Positions 35,133-48,495 of a DNA stretch of 64,000 nt are shown piece by piece. The translations under genes and the position numbers were made by a program. The stretch comes from Camarhynchus parvulus (lineage: Eukaryota; Chordata; Aves; Passeriformes; Thraupidae). Numbering within the stretch: the first letter of the stretch is position 1; every line of letters begins with the position of its first letter. The notes below the pieces were generated by a model. It ran no database searches. It was not told the origin of the DNA and saw only the letters and a program-made list of their open reading frames with translations. Location of the stretch: assembly GCF_901933205.1 (NCBI RefSeq), contig NC_044574.1:5168733-5232732 (forward strand). Reading direction: 5' to 3'.

Positions 35133-38100
35133 TCATTTTGAATTTCAAGGCCAAGGCTTAGAGAGACACAAATAAAACCTTAAAGGTGCTCTGAAATTTG
35201 TTGAGTAAACTGCAGGCAAAAACCTCACAGCTGTTGTGAAAGAACAACACAACAACCAAAACATTTCTCCCTTGCCAATTTTGAAAGAATGCTCTCTTTT
35301 CTAAATGCAGTGGCTCAATGTTTTGCTTTGGTGGAAGACATAAAGGCTATTTTTGTACTTCTGAAGAAAACAGCTTAGAGTTAACTGCCAATTACAGCCT
35401 TTTGAGGCATTTTTTTGCCAGTAGCAGCTCCATAAAGAGGCTTGGTTCATCTCCTCTTCACCTCCACAGTGTATGCTGTTATTGCCAGTCTGCAGATAAA
35501 CTCAGCTTTGTCTCAGGAAGCTGGAGACTGATGAGATATGGATAAAAGGGGAAGAAAACTCTTCTTGAGACCTGTATGTGATTAATCACTGGATGATATT
35601 CCCTCCACTTCTTTATAGGTTTGTTGCATAAGACTCCTGACTAATCCCCCTGAAGGGCAGTAATTTGTAACAGCGTTGAAGTGAACAATATTATTTAAAA
35701 ACAAAACAAGTAGCATATAGGAACAGAAGCCAGTAAATACACACAGGGCAGATCCTGTGAAAGTAAATTGATAAAAATTCAATTTGATGAGGTTAATTAT
35801 ACTCAGAAGGGCTTTTCCTGCCTTAAAGAAAATCTGTTTTGGTTCCCTGTAGTATGGAGAATGCTTAATGGACACTTGTGGGTATTGGAATACAGTTACT
35901 TTCTGGCTGTCTGTGGTTCTCAATGGCCTAGTCATAGGTGTGGGAAAACCCGAAAATAAAACAAAATTCAAAATTTTCTACTTCTAAGGCATAAGTACTT
36001 CCTAGGGCCTAACTCTCACCTTTCCATAAAACAAGAAAATACCAATCTATCAAAATTATGGCATTGCATTTCTGACAGGCACATCTGGCTCCCTGCAAAG
36101 CAACAGCACTACAGATGAAAGAGCAGACAAAAGTTATCCATCATTTTAGAATGTATTTCTTACCTAAAAACTTCTTGCCAAGAAAAAATTCTTAATCATC
36201 TGCCTGAGGAAACCCAGGAATCTATGAAGTTTGGGGCTGACAAACTTTTAGCTCTGTAAAAGTACATGGTCTCTCGAGGTCACAGCCCTGGGAGGTAACA
36301 TGCCTTGCTCTAATCAGAATGTGTCTCGAGAGCAGCCAAAAGCAGGTTTAAGTATTCATGTTCCTTGTACCTGACACAGGCATGCAAAGGAAAGTCCTTT
36401 CAGAAAACAGTTCAGCTGCCTTCGTGAGTTCAGATATATAAAAATCTCCTGCTTAAATTTTTATTATATTTCAAAGAATTCTGAGTAAACACAAACGTTT
36501 TCCATTCCTCACTCCCAATCTGTGCATTCACTTCTTTCAAATGACACGTCACACCAGTGTATTGGCATTTCTGAAAGGTGAAACTGGATTTTCTAACATG
36601 ATTTTTTTTTTGCAAGCCATATCCTTTCCAGAAGTAATAGTTGTTAAAAATATAATTTACCCATCTATCACAAGTCTTGCATGTGCACCTAGGCATGTGG
36701 TGAGTGATCAAGTCCAGTCACAGGTTTTGCCTTTACAAGTAAGAATAGTGCAGCACAAAACTCAGTTTAAATAGGTTTTTCTTTGTCTGCTTGATGTAGG
36801 GTTTTGAATTTTCCTATAAAACATTTTGCCCTTCCACAAACATAGAGAAGAAAGGATCAGTGGTTCGAGATTTTTCTTGACACATAGGACAGCAATTCCC
36901 AGACTTAAAACTATGGAGTTTTAGAAGGTTTTTGGTTTTTTTTCCCCAGACTTCCCTATCCAAGCTGGAAGGGTATTTGAGATCCCAGCTGTTCTCACCT
37001 ATTGTCTATTTTAATGTCTTCACAGATACTACTCAAGCTCATTCTATGTTCTCCTTTACAAAGTTCCCTCTCCTCAAAACTTAATAGCAAAAATGTATTC
37101 TACCTCAGTCTTTCATTATTTTGAAAGTATAAATCCAAATTAAGTTTCTGTCTCCTTTGATTACAATATTGCTCATTTTCCCATTCCTATTTATATTCTG
37201 CATTATTGAATGTAGGTAATTAGAACTATATTATAATGCTGACAAGATTGCACCAATTATTAGCATGAAGAGTGAGAGTGCTTTTCTAATACTGGTAAAA
37301 TTATATCAATTAAAGGGTCTTCAAATTTTACAAAGGCAAAAAAAATGGATATAACTTGTGTTTCATCTTGTTTGTTTAGCTTTGGAACAAGTACTGCCAA
37401 GCCAAGAATGGACCCAAATATTCTTCTTTGTCTGTAGCCTTACTTCTTCCACAAAGCTTTGGGTAATTATGGTGTCTCTTCTGTCAGACCTTCTCAGCAA
37501 CATGAGTTAAGGAACAAAAATGTGTCATCAGTTCCCCATTTCTTTTCCTTTCCCTGAACTTTTCATTGCCCAGGTCCCTGGGACAATCACAGAGATTGCA
37601 TGTCAGTGCCCTTTTTTCCTTTTTCATTTGTAGTATATTTTAGAATCAAAATGTACTGTGAGATGAACATAGATTTTTTTTTCCAGCGGTTAATATGAGG
37701 TACAAAGTAATTAGGGGACCTCTTTATGTCACAAATTAAATCTGTGTTACATCTGGGGATTCAGCTTTGAATTCTCAAATTCCACATTACTGGCTGGCAA
37801 AATAGATCAAAACTTCCTTGCACTTGGCAGTCTCAGCTCTGTGTTAATGCAAGAAGATGGAATGTGGAAGGCTCTAAGGTGGCTTTTAACTCAAATGACT
37901 CTTCATCTGTTAAAATTAATCAAAATTTTCTTCAAGTATCCAGACAGCAATTAAACTGAATCCAGAGGAAAAAAAAAAACAATAGGAAAAGTCTTTTATT
38001 TGCTGGGGAATATTATAAATCTGGAGTGGACTACTTACTATCTTATTCAGAAATGCTTTAAAATATTTAAAATCTATTTGGCTGATTCTGCCAGACAGTC

Positions 38101-41100
38101 TGGGAATTCATTAGGATATAAAGGTATTTGTGGTCTGCAGGGAATAGTTTAAAATGGATGGCCACCAGTTCCTATGAATAACTTATTTGTCACATTTGAC
38201 TCATAACATTTCACAGCCTAATAAGGAAAGATGTGCGGGTTTATGTGTTTAATTTACATATGTAAAACTGAATTGAGCATTTCTTTGCACGCCCTAGCAC
38301 AGTAAATAATAGTAGATTTGTGATAACAGCATTAGCTACAGCAGGTTCATGAATTACTATGTAATGTATCCCAGTACAATTTCAATACAGCCCGTTTTTC
38401 TTCTCCCCCTTTGCTGCTGCTCTAAATTCTTTATCTGGGAAGCTGGAGACTAAATATAGCATTCACTCTGCCTTGAACTGGGAGGGATGGATAGACTGAA
38501 GATGGCTTTGAAGATTATATATCTATGATTGCATGAATATTCATGTTTGCAAAAAAAAAATTATTATCTTTGGTTATTCCAACAGAACTGTACATGTTGT
38601 TAGCCCTAGCATAGGAAGGAAAGTCCTCATAGGGTCACAGGGAAAGCACCATGATTAAAACTCTCTTTTTTTTCTGCCCATCAGTGTTTCCCTGGTTTTT
38701 ATGATCTTTTCCTAATCACCCTCAACCATTCAGAGGACACAGGGGTAGGAAGGATATTTAGCCTTGTAGGACCTGCCTCCACAGCCAGGTGGTCAGGAGG
38801 GTTAGGCAAGAGTTGGATGTGATGTTGCCTCTCTGAGGAGTTAATTTCTTTTTTGAGTCCTGTATAAAGTTTCCAAAGAGGTCAGGAAATGAAACATGAA
38901 ATCCCTTTTCCTACGCCAGATCTCTAATCATTAGGCTCAGATTTTTCTATATCCTTTATCCACTACAAGTAGAAGGGCAGCAATTAGGAACTTTTCCCTG
39001 GAATGAAAAAGATAGAAGATTTAATCTCTCTTTAATCCCCTCTCAGTTCTTTTAAAATATATATGTTTAAATCCATAACAGAGGATGGAATTTAGACTGA
39101 GGAAGCAGAGAGTCAATGAGTTTGTATTCACAACCATATTTAGTGTTTCTCACTTGTTCAACCCAAGACATTTCCCAAATCTCTGGACATTTCATGGCGG
39201 TTTTTTCCAGAATTTTTTTCTTTTTGTTCTTCTGTTGAGGTACATTGCTCTCTCCCTGTCTATATTGGTCACTGATGCTTTTAGATTTTGGATCCTGTGC
39301 CAGAGGCTTCCAGCTCAAGACTGAGTCTGACTCTCTTTTGCCGTTATACATATTCTGTAGGTAGTAAAAATTACATTTTGCATATGAATTTATCTTTAAT
39401 TGTCACGTGCCCACATTGCAGACAGCCTCATGCCACAGTGTGAGCAATTTTTTCAGGGAAATTTCTTGGAAAAATAGGAGAAAGCACACAAAAGTTTGGA
39501 ATTCAGTGGAAACTCGGGTATGATTATTCAATGCACCCTGAGGTAGCTATGTCCCTTTTCCAGGAATCATACATTGAATTTAACATTTTCTGAGAATAAA
39601 ATTGATTGAAAATTGCATTTAAAGCTTGTTTGCATTTCATAAATTGATGTGAATTTTGGTGAACTGCTGGTGACAAGCAAGAAGGTTTTCAATCAGCCTT
39701 TCTGGAAAGAAACACTGAGGAAGTTTTGACATGGGAATTAGTCAGGACTCAGTGCTGGCCAGGCAGACAGGTGAGATCTGTGATGTCCCTGGGACAGGGC
39801 TGCCCAAAGAGATGGTCCTGCCATGCTCTTACTGAATCCTGTCACAATTCATGCCAATTTTAGCCATTTTCTGCTGATTCCTAGGGAGCAGGTGTGACTT
39901 CTTTAGCACAAAGGCTTGATATTTCTTATGTGATTCTTATTTTTTTTTCAGTTTGTTTATTTTTATTTTTTTCAGGAATACTGAGAGATGGTAATTTTCT
40001 TCCAAGGAAAATTTGCAGATCTGAATTACTTCTATAAAATTTTATTTACTCCCTTTCTCCCTAGTGTTCCTTTTCTTCATACAAAGAAAACTGGCATTGA
40101 GACCAGCATTTTTAATTTCAGGGATTATTTTTGTTGGACTTTTTGCAAACACTTGTTTTTTTATAATGCACTCTGTCATCAATTAGTGGTCTTCACTAAG
40201 GAAATAGTCAGAATTAGAGAAATTCTAAAGGAAGCTGTGGATTTATATGGGGAAGAAATATTCAGACAGATCCTAGCCCAAACTACCAGAGATTTATAAA
40301 AGAAAAGAAAATGAACCCTGTACTTAATGGTTTAATCCAAATCCTTTGGGATTACAATGAGACCTCCATGGGGAGATATTGAACATCTGCTGAGTGGGAA
40401 TAGGAGCATTTATTAATTCTTTTGCAGCATCTGGTTCTTGCACACATCAGGGGAGATGAAAGTTCATAGCTCTGATCCAGTGTAGCAATTTCACTGCTCC
40501 ATAAAATCGGGACAATTATATTCATTCCTTCTTTTCCAAAGCACTGTGTCTCAGCTGAGATACTAAAACATGAAAGAGCAGTGATTGCCACAGTCTTAAA
40601 TGTCAACTGATAACAAGAACACCTATTAAGCAGTACTATGAAGATCCATATCTAATTAATCTGCCAATTATGATGAAAAAATAACATAAACAATTAAGTT
40701 TTAATTATGTCCATTAAAATATTTTAAGTGCAATCTACTTGAGAAAGATTAGGCTTTAACTGAGATATTTCAAAGCAGCTAAAAGTTACTAACCAATCCG
40801 CTTCCAGAATGTCAATTAGCACAGTTTAGCTACTTTCTTACTGATATTCAAATGGTGTTTGAAATGCCAGCAAACACTTTAACACATCTAGATGTCTGAG
40901 AGGTTAATCAAATGGTAACAGATTGCATTCCAATGTATAATTTTGAATTAATGACATTATATCTAAGCTTTCTTCAGCAGTAACAATCTAGTTTTTAACT
41001 ACATTTCAAATGAAAATGTGCAATATTGAGTCTATAATTAAAATCTTAATTGAGTCAGGAAGTCATAACAATAAAGAAGGTTGTGGAAAAGTGAAAAGTG

Positions 41101-43620
41101 CATTTTTTATTATTAGTGATTCCCTATGTACCCTTCAAAACAGAAATAATATGCATATTATTCATTAAATTCTAAATTCATATTATTTAGACTTAATGGG
41201 ACTCTCTATCTTGAATTAAATTAAAGAAGGATCATGCCATATTTCTACAGTCTTTGTTTACTAAATTGGCATTCAGTGCATCATTTTCCTGGCCCCAAGA
41301 ATCCTTAATTTAAGGAACACAGGACATTAACATAGATCAAAACTGCCTGGGTTTGCAAATCCTGATTTTTAGGTTTGGGTGTCCAGCTAGGGACAAACCA
41401 AGACCTTCTCATGGGAGATAAAGGTGGGAGATTCTCCTGTTCATGGCCTGAATCAGATCTTTGGAACACAGTGTTGGTGAACTTGAGACATCGTGGAGTT
41501 ATCCCACCCTTCTTGTTGTGGTACTGGGTGAGGAATAAAATGTCTTTATTCATATCACAAATGTTTTAATCATATCACTATTGATTTTTAATTATTTATT
41601 TATACATTTTTATTTATTACACTGAGGAAGTGAATTGATGCACTAATTTTAGCATGTTAATAAAAACACAGTGCATTGCATTCTAATCACAACCCAACAC
41701 AAATTTTGCTGCAGTAGCAATAGCTGTTATCTCTCTTATCTGTTAAGTAAATTTTAAAATAAATATTTTATACATTAATCAGCCTCAATTCTCTTTCAAA
41801 AGTTCTGTTTTTTCCTGTATATGCCATTTTTAATAGGCTGTCTTTCTGAACAGAAGTTCACAAGGCTCTCCAGTGATACATTAAGATGCAGCCTGGGAGA
41901 ACCTCTGCTTGCTAAATCATTTACTTCATTATTTGCTGTTCTCATTTAGTGAATAAAACCCACCCTTAATTCCTGTAATACAATTAGTAGTTTTAGGCTA
42001 TGCTGTTAAAACATGCTGTAGTTTGATAATGCTTGAATATTTGGATTTTAGCCTGGGTGTATATCAGCATGTAGTAACCGGATATTATTTTAATCAGACA
42101 GCATGTCCTCTCCTCAAATTCATATTATAATAATCTAAAATTTATCTATGGGACAAATGAATATGAGATTAACCCAAGAACAAAAAGATAAATAAAGCAA
42201 TAATAAAACACAGAGGTAAAGGCATTATGTAAATTGCACTATTAGTTCATAAATCTGTAGATTTGATTCTCCTTTCATCCATCTTTTTCCCCTCTTGATT
42301 TCTTGCTGGTTATGTAATTTGTGTAATTTTTCTCTCACTGGGATGTAAATCATGACTCATCTAGACAAACAAGAAAAAAGCAGTAGGATTCAACTCACAG
42401 ACTATAACACTGCAATTTAGGTGAGTGATAGCAATACTCTGCATTTGTGGCGTGGCAGTGAACTTATTTGTCATGGTCTCTACCAGTATAAGCAAATCTC
42501 GGAATAATCCTGTAATGAAGTTGTGCAAGAAAACAAATTGAAGCCATGTTGTAAAATTATCTTGAATACAGTGCTAGAATGATTCGATGTCAAAATTGTA
42601 CATTCATCTAGCTATTACATTTTTGATTTTCAGGAAACAATGGTAATTAGAACTTAAATACACCTTAAGAAATTATCTTGCATTTTGTCTTCATCCAAGG
42701 GCTACATGTCAAGGATTTCTGACTGATGGCTTATCTTTGATGTACATGGCTATGTTGTCATAGAATACAATACCAAAGGATTATCAACCTTTGTCTTTCT
42801 CTCTCTCCAGCCCTGCACTTTTATAGCAGCAGATATTGTAGGCTATTAGGTAGTGCAGGCCATGTGGGACAAATACAGCAGGAGCAGAGAGGTGAAGATT
42901 CAGGGCTAAAGCAGGTTGTGTGTGTGATTCTGATAATGGAAAAGATTCTCAGCAGATGGGAGTGGTGAGAGAGGATCTAAATTCCAACACTTGCTGTGAT
43001 TTCCACCTTAATTTCAGGCTGTTGGATGAAAATGAGTCTTTATTCACATTTAGCAACTAAAAATTTAAGTATAAATCCACCAACATAAAAGCTCCTTTTG
43101 AAATTCGAGCACCCAACTTTTTACTCTCTCAAATAAAAGTTTAATTTCAAGTACTTTGATTCAAATGCAATATTTTCAATGAAAGGAAAGGAAAAAAAAA
43201 ACCTGCATCCCCCAAGGCACACTCAGTAGTTAATTTGACAACAAAGCCATCCATTGTGAGTGATCAAGTGATGAGTTATCTCATCAAAACCCACAATACA
43301 AGATTATTCCAGTGTTTAATTAGAACAGTAGTAAAGAAATCAAGCCAAAAAATATTTAACTCATCCCATTTAATCAGTTCCTTGGAATTAAACAAAAAGT
43401 CTCACTTTCAGTCTGGCAATTTAAGATATGCAAAGGCATCAACTTTCCAAAGAAAAGCACCCAAATATGCGTATTTAATTTAACATTCAAGAAAGGTAGC
43501 AGTTTAACAAATCTTCAATTGTATTGTTTCATCTCCTTTCTCCTGTTTGTGAGGTTCTTGTGGTTGCTGGGATCAGGTTTTTAAAATATCATACTGCACA
43601 TTCCTGCATTTTGCACGTCT
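35133..43620. other. Non-coding AT-rich stretch, no gene recognised
   Basis: The longest gap between recognised repeats up to this point. A T run occurs at 36602-36611 and an A run near 37970-37979. Open frames (35582-35971 minus, 36430-36711 minus, 39067-39351 minus, 43235-43483 plus) show no domain. One open segment at 40187-40299 is listed separately. Parts such as 38230-38400 and 40780-41090 are AT-rich, complex, repeat-free sequence of the kind often found to be conserved non-coding elements, but conservation cannot be judged from one sequence. Confidence 0.5.
40187..40299 (+). other. Candidate terminal coding exon or coding remnant, speculative
   Basis: This is the last third of a 103-codon open frame (39988-40299). 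From about 40187 the translation turns from hydrophobic, low-information residues to a balanced amphipathic segment (FTKEIVRIREILKEAV, then GEEIFRQILAQTTRDL, then stop). An acceptor-like site (tttttttataatgcactctg... ending in attag at 40186) precedes it, and another (atttttttcag, ending 39975) precedes the whole frame. I do not recognise a family. No polyadenylation signal is obvious just downstream. It may be chance. Confidence 0.15.
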
Positions 43621-43762
43621 GTGACAGCGTTAATTAATGAGACCAATCACAGATGCACCTGTTGCATTCCACAGCAGCAGATAATCATTGTTTACATTTT
43701 GTTCCTGAGGCCTCTCAGCTTCTCAGGAGAAAAAATCCTAAGGAAAGGATTTTTCATAAAAT
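43621..43762 (-). mobile_element. Partial family B LTR
   Basis: It shares ctgttgcattccacagcag and aggatttttcataaaa, with the intervening order, with the family B LTR at 11258-11362 in the same orientation. It starts near a TGTGACAG terminus but lacks the middle and the polyadenylation region of the intact copy. No target duplication can be assigned, so it is an internally deleted or truncated copy. Confidence 0.75.
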
Positions 43763-44079
43763 CGGATGTTGGGAGAGGTTTGTGGGCAGAGCGGCGCTCC
43801 CGTCTGTCACCCACCTCTGCCCATCTGTCCCCTGAGGGCTGAGGTGCAGCTCTGAGAGCAGAGTAGATGGTGTAGGCAGAAGTGTTGGGCTCAGAAGATC
43901 TGGATCAGCCCCTGCTTTGCCATTTGGCCACCCTTTGACAAATCTTTCTGCTGCCACTGATGCCTCAGGTTTGAGCTTTTGTATTTTTCAGATTCTGCGC
44001 TGCTTTAGTGTGTAATTCTGAGCTTCATATGAGTGGATGGTGAGCTCTCTTCACAGAGTAGGGAGACAGAACAATTTCT
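43763..44079. other. Short spacer, slightly GC-richer, no gene seen
   Basis: Lies between two LTR-derived segments. The frame at 43754-43957 (minus) has no recognisable domain. The 5' part of the LTR-like element that follows may start within it. Confidence 0.4.
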
Positions 44080-44403
44080 TCTCTAGCTGGGGACCAAGGA
44101 CAAATTATCCAAATCTCAGGCCCAAAAGCATCAACAACGTGGACTGAAGAGAGAAAAAAGAAGGATGGGACTTCATAGGCTGGAGCTGTAACTGGACAAT
44201 TAACTCTAATATGAAAATGGACCAGAACTTATAAAAGAGAGGCCCCATGACCAGTCATGCATTTTGTGACCATTTTGGTTCATCTTGGGTGCAACCCTGG
44301 CTGGGCTCTTGTGCTGCCCAAGGTGCATCCATTGAGGCCTTTAAACAAATCCCTACTTTATTCTTTAACTCTGTCCAGTCTCTGTTCTAGGTCAGCCTTC
44401 ACA
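44080..44403 (+). mobile_element. LTR-like element, third ERV family, 5' limit unclear
   Basis: A TATA box TATAAAAG at 44230-44237, a GC-richer R-like region (ggttcatcttgggtgcaacc, gctgggctcttgtgctgccc), then ccctactttattctttaactctgtcc and a terminus ttcaca at 44398-44403. This has the layout and wording of the 3' half of an avian ERV LTR. The sequence after the end, aggca (44404-44408), also occurs at 43874-43878, which would give a 525-bp element. However, the base after that copy is not TG, so the left boundary is unresolved. Family assignment is from memory of LTR style only. Confidence 0.6.
44230..44237 (+). promoter_or_regulatory. TATA box of LTR-like element
   Basis: TATAAAAG lies about 170 bp before the proposed LTR 3' end, the expected place for the U3/R promoter of a retroviral LTR. 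Present activity is unknown. Confidence 0.5.
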
Positions 44404-44806
44404 AGGCATCACCACTGTCTTGAGTCAAATGCCATAAAGCACGGATAATGTTCAGAGTTTTCCCCAGATCAAGTAGGAGCAAGATCTTTGAACAGGTCTC
44501 ACACCACCTAGGCTGAAGCTCATCAAAAGGTGGATATTTTCAAATAAAACCACAAGGCAACCCAACAGAGCTCTGGGACCAAGACACTGGCCTGGATATA
44601 CAGGCATGAATAATAATAATAATATCACAGTGGAAGTCCACAGGCTATGCAAACTTCTTTGCAAGATGTGCAGGGAGTTTGGAAGGATCTGGGTGTGACT
44701 GAGGCAGTTAAACCTCTGTGTATTAAATCTCTGGGGTTTCCCCTGGATGGCATAGACTGTGTCCATACCTGCTCATATAGACAGTATGAGGGCTTGGGCT
44801 CAGGCA

Positions 44807-44844
44807 CTGTGATTATCTGTGATTATCTGTGATCTGTGATTATC
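44807..44844. repeat. Short tandem repeat, CTGTGATTAT units
   Basis: Two exact 10-bp units, a shortened unit and another unit, in line. Confidence 0.9.
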
Positions 44845-47800
44845 TAACTCACCAGCTTCTAGCACAGTCCATAATCTGGGTTATAGGAGGCACCAGTGAG
44901 TATTTTCTGGGATAATAGGGAAGCATAAGAAGAGAGTGGTCCCCAAAAAACCCAACTATTAACATGAGTTTGAAGAAGGACCTAAATCACTCTGAGTGTA
45001 AATTGGGTTTATGCCACAGGCTTCAGAGGGAGAGGAGGGACCTTGGACTGATTAATTTTCCTGTGTTCATTTTTTAAATGAGTTTATACTGAATTATCTG
45101 TATTGATCAGAAGACTTTTCTTACCTGATGCTAAAAAGGCAGTAAATTCTCACATTTGTGTACTCTCCTTCCACTTTCCTCTACATTTTTTGCTAGGGAT
45201 ATTTGTGGTGTATTTCAAAACTGATCCTGAATCTCAAAGCTCTCCCTGGAACTAACAGACCATAAATTGTCGGTTAACCTTGAGGTTCCCAGATGGCAGA
45301 CTCTATGTGAGGGCAAATCCCCACCACTGTACGTTTTCCTTCTAATATGATGTGTTCTGCCAAGCTCTTTGATAGCATGATGGATCAAGCTCCCTGCATC
45401 ACTGAAGCTCCACAAATTTACACACCTCCACTAAATTTTCTCCACCATAAAATGTTCTACTTTTAATGCATTTAATACAGGAATGAGGTCCTCGCTAGTG
45501 CTACATTAAGCGAAACTGAGTTGGATCAGCTAAAAAGTAGGTTGTGAGTAATAGAAAAACTCTTTCTTTTTTAATACTTGTTGGATGAAAAAAAAAAAAA
45601 GAACAATGTGAACAATACCTGACCTGGTGACTTGCATTGGAATGGGAAGAATCATCTCTTTGGGAAAATGAGAAAAGATAAAAAAAACCTTACAAAAAAG
45701 GACAGTTTTAGAAGAAAAAGTTAAAAAATTAGGAACTAGGACAGTCAGTGGCTCTACCTCAGCTGAAATATGGTCTCTAATGACTCCAGTGACACATAAT
45801 CAATTTATGAGCTTTGTTGTATTACATTCACAGACAATGCAGGTGTCATCATTTCCATGTCCCCTGAGAATGGGAAGTATATTATATTCACTCAAGAGTG
45901 CAAATGCCAGCAAAATTCAGTCATCCTAATTCACACAAAATTAATTTCTGCATAGTTCTACTCAGATTTTTTGCCTACCCAATAGTTGTGTCTCATAATG
46001 ACTTTTTTTTTTTGCAATCTTTGAGAGTTCTGTTGAAGTACTGATGTGATCAGAACTGCAAAATCAAATTTTGGAGCCTTTCAAATTCTGTTTCTGCTGA
46101 AAAACTTTCATTGGTCTATGCCATCTCTCAACCTAAATTCCTTAATACTCTGAGAAATCCCGCATTAAAGGGGTTTGTAAACAGGGATTTGCATTTTCAC
46201 AGCCCAAGCCTACCTCCATAAGTGACATTCAGCTGCTTTATGCATACCTCAATAACACCTGTGCTAATTTCAATTAAATTTCAATAGAGTACACTGGAAT
46301 GGGGGAGTGCATGTTCTCCTTTGTCATAGAGAGGCCTGGGCATAAATAAGTAATCATAGAACTATTAAGGATTTGTTGTTGTATTTCCATATTTAGTGAA
46401 AAGCTGTATTTTTAAAGAATTCCACAAAGCTGTAGGATTGAATTTTTTCATCAGTCAAGAGAGCCAAGTATCATTTTCACAGATAATGTAGTGTAAATGT
46501 CTAAATTCCTGATCAATACTCCCCTGTCACTCATTTCTATTCCTGATCAGTCACATGCTGTTAACTGTCTCTTCTCTCAACAGAATTTATAGTAAGTTAT
46601 TGGGATTTATATGGTATTAAAGGATAAATAAACATTTGTCCAGAACAGCTGGTGGTAAATAATGTACAACTCTCTGTTGATTCCTGAGACAGCAGAACTT
46701 GTTTTCAGGTCTTTCAAATCTTCTATGAACATTAAGATTGAACTACACTGAGAGAGGAATAGGAAACTTTCAATCATGAAGAATGCAGCTTTTATTATTT
46801 TGGCAATGATTTCTAGAATACATAAAATACATGTAAAATACTTATGCATATCTAATTATACCTATAAAATGTATAATACTTCATATGGTATAATTTGTAT
46901 AATAATATTGCTTAATAATTATAAAGACTATAAAGCAGGATGGAGAAAAACCTGACATATGCTTCAAAAGCAGACAGATTTGGATGGCTTGCACTTGAAT
47001 ATTTGTGCATGTGTTATTTGGGAAGCAGGGGTTGTGATTACCCTCAAATTATATAGAATTCTGATGAATGCAAAAAATCAAATTATGAATGATTAATATT
47101 CAAGCAGCAAGTAAATCATGCTTCCCAGATAAAAAAAATTACTGACTTTTCTGTGGCAGAGGGTTAGGACATTGAGGAAGGATTTCTGAGTTTAATAACA
47201 TCTAAAATATTACCATCATTTGCAAGCTATCACATACCTGCAGAAGGTAAAAAACAGTACTGGAAAAGATGTTTGCATCCAAGCATTTTAAGAATATTGC
47301 TCTTCCATTCAAGCCAAAAGTTTAATTTACAGACTCCTTAGAAATCTAGTAAAATTTCATAGCTCTGCTTCCTGTTCCCGTTTAGGAAATTGAGTTACAA
47401 ATTCTCAATCTTAATGCAGAAGTCCAAGAAAAACATTCTCTTACTTTTTGAGCAGATGGGAATCTAAGACTAACCTCGATTTCTATTAAAATTATCAAAT
47501 CCTCACACTTGCAAGAAATTTGCAGTATCACAAAATCCGTGTGTGGTTAAAACCACGGTTTAACTGAATAATGAGAATTGAATTTGGCTGGTGTGTTTTG
47601 TGCAATGGCAATATGGCAGCAGTCTGGCTCAAGGGGCCAATTTTAAGTGTAGAAAAGTCCAGGGTTTGGGGTACCACAGTAGTAAATTGGACAGAATTGG
47701 AATATGGTGGAATATGAATTTAATCTCACCATAAATGACGTGCAGAAGAAAGATTCATCTAGAAGAAACACCCTACTCCCAAGCACTGAATCAGTGGCAT

Positions 47801-48467
47801 AAATGACATTTGCTTACACACAAATCGAAATTCCAGAGAAGGGGAAGACTATTGCACAGATCAGCCAGTGAGAGACGTGGCTCTGAGCTGGAAGTGAGCA
47901 TTGTGAAACATGAAACCAGGTGGGCGTTTGACTTTCTGTGAGCCCCAGAACAAAGCTCCTCTTGGAAGAGGCTCTCAGAGACCTCTGGCCACCGCCACGC
48001 TCGTGATCCACGGGTGAGCTCGTGGCTCTCTTCTCTTCAGAGGAATCTCGTTGAACTCTGACTTGGCAAAGTCAAGAGGTGGAAGTCAGCCTCTTCATTT
48101 TGAAAAATTGGCCCCATGGGTTTTTATTCGCATTTTAAGATCTGCACAACTGTTTGAAGAAAGAAGAGGTGAGAAGGGCAGAAAACCTTCTTTTTTCTAA
48201 AGGGTTCTTGTACTTATATCCAAGACTACAACAATAGAAGAGATGAGAGATAGGATGCCCCTGACTGATAAAGCTCTTCCTTTCCTTTAGATGTCTTCCA
48301 AGCCATGTAAAAATGAGGCCCACCCATTCTTAATTCTTTGGGACACCTTTTGAACTTGTGGCTTTCAGATCATGAACTCTTAAACAAGAAGAGTTGCAAG
48401 TAGGCTGAGAATTATATTTTGGTGCTGTCTCTCTATCTTCCCTTTACCATGACTTATAATGTGAATA

Positions 48468-48495
48468 TATTATTATTATTATCTTCTTCTTCTTG
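48468..48495. repeat. (TTA)n(TTC)n trinucleotide repeat
   Basis: About five TTA units run into four TTC units, then tgag. Confidence 0.9.

Noticed and set aside
46564..46590. Strong acceptor (ctcttctctcaacag) followed by GTAAGT after 8 nt
   Set aside because: The enclosed segment is too short to be an exon, and no later donor or open frame supports the acceptor.
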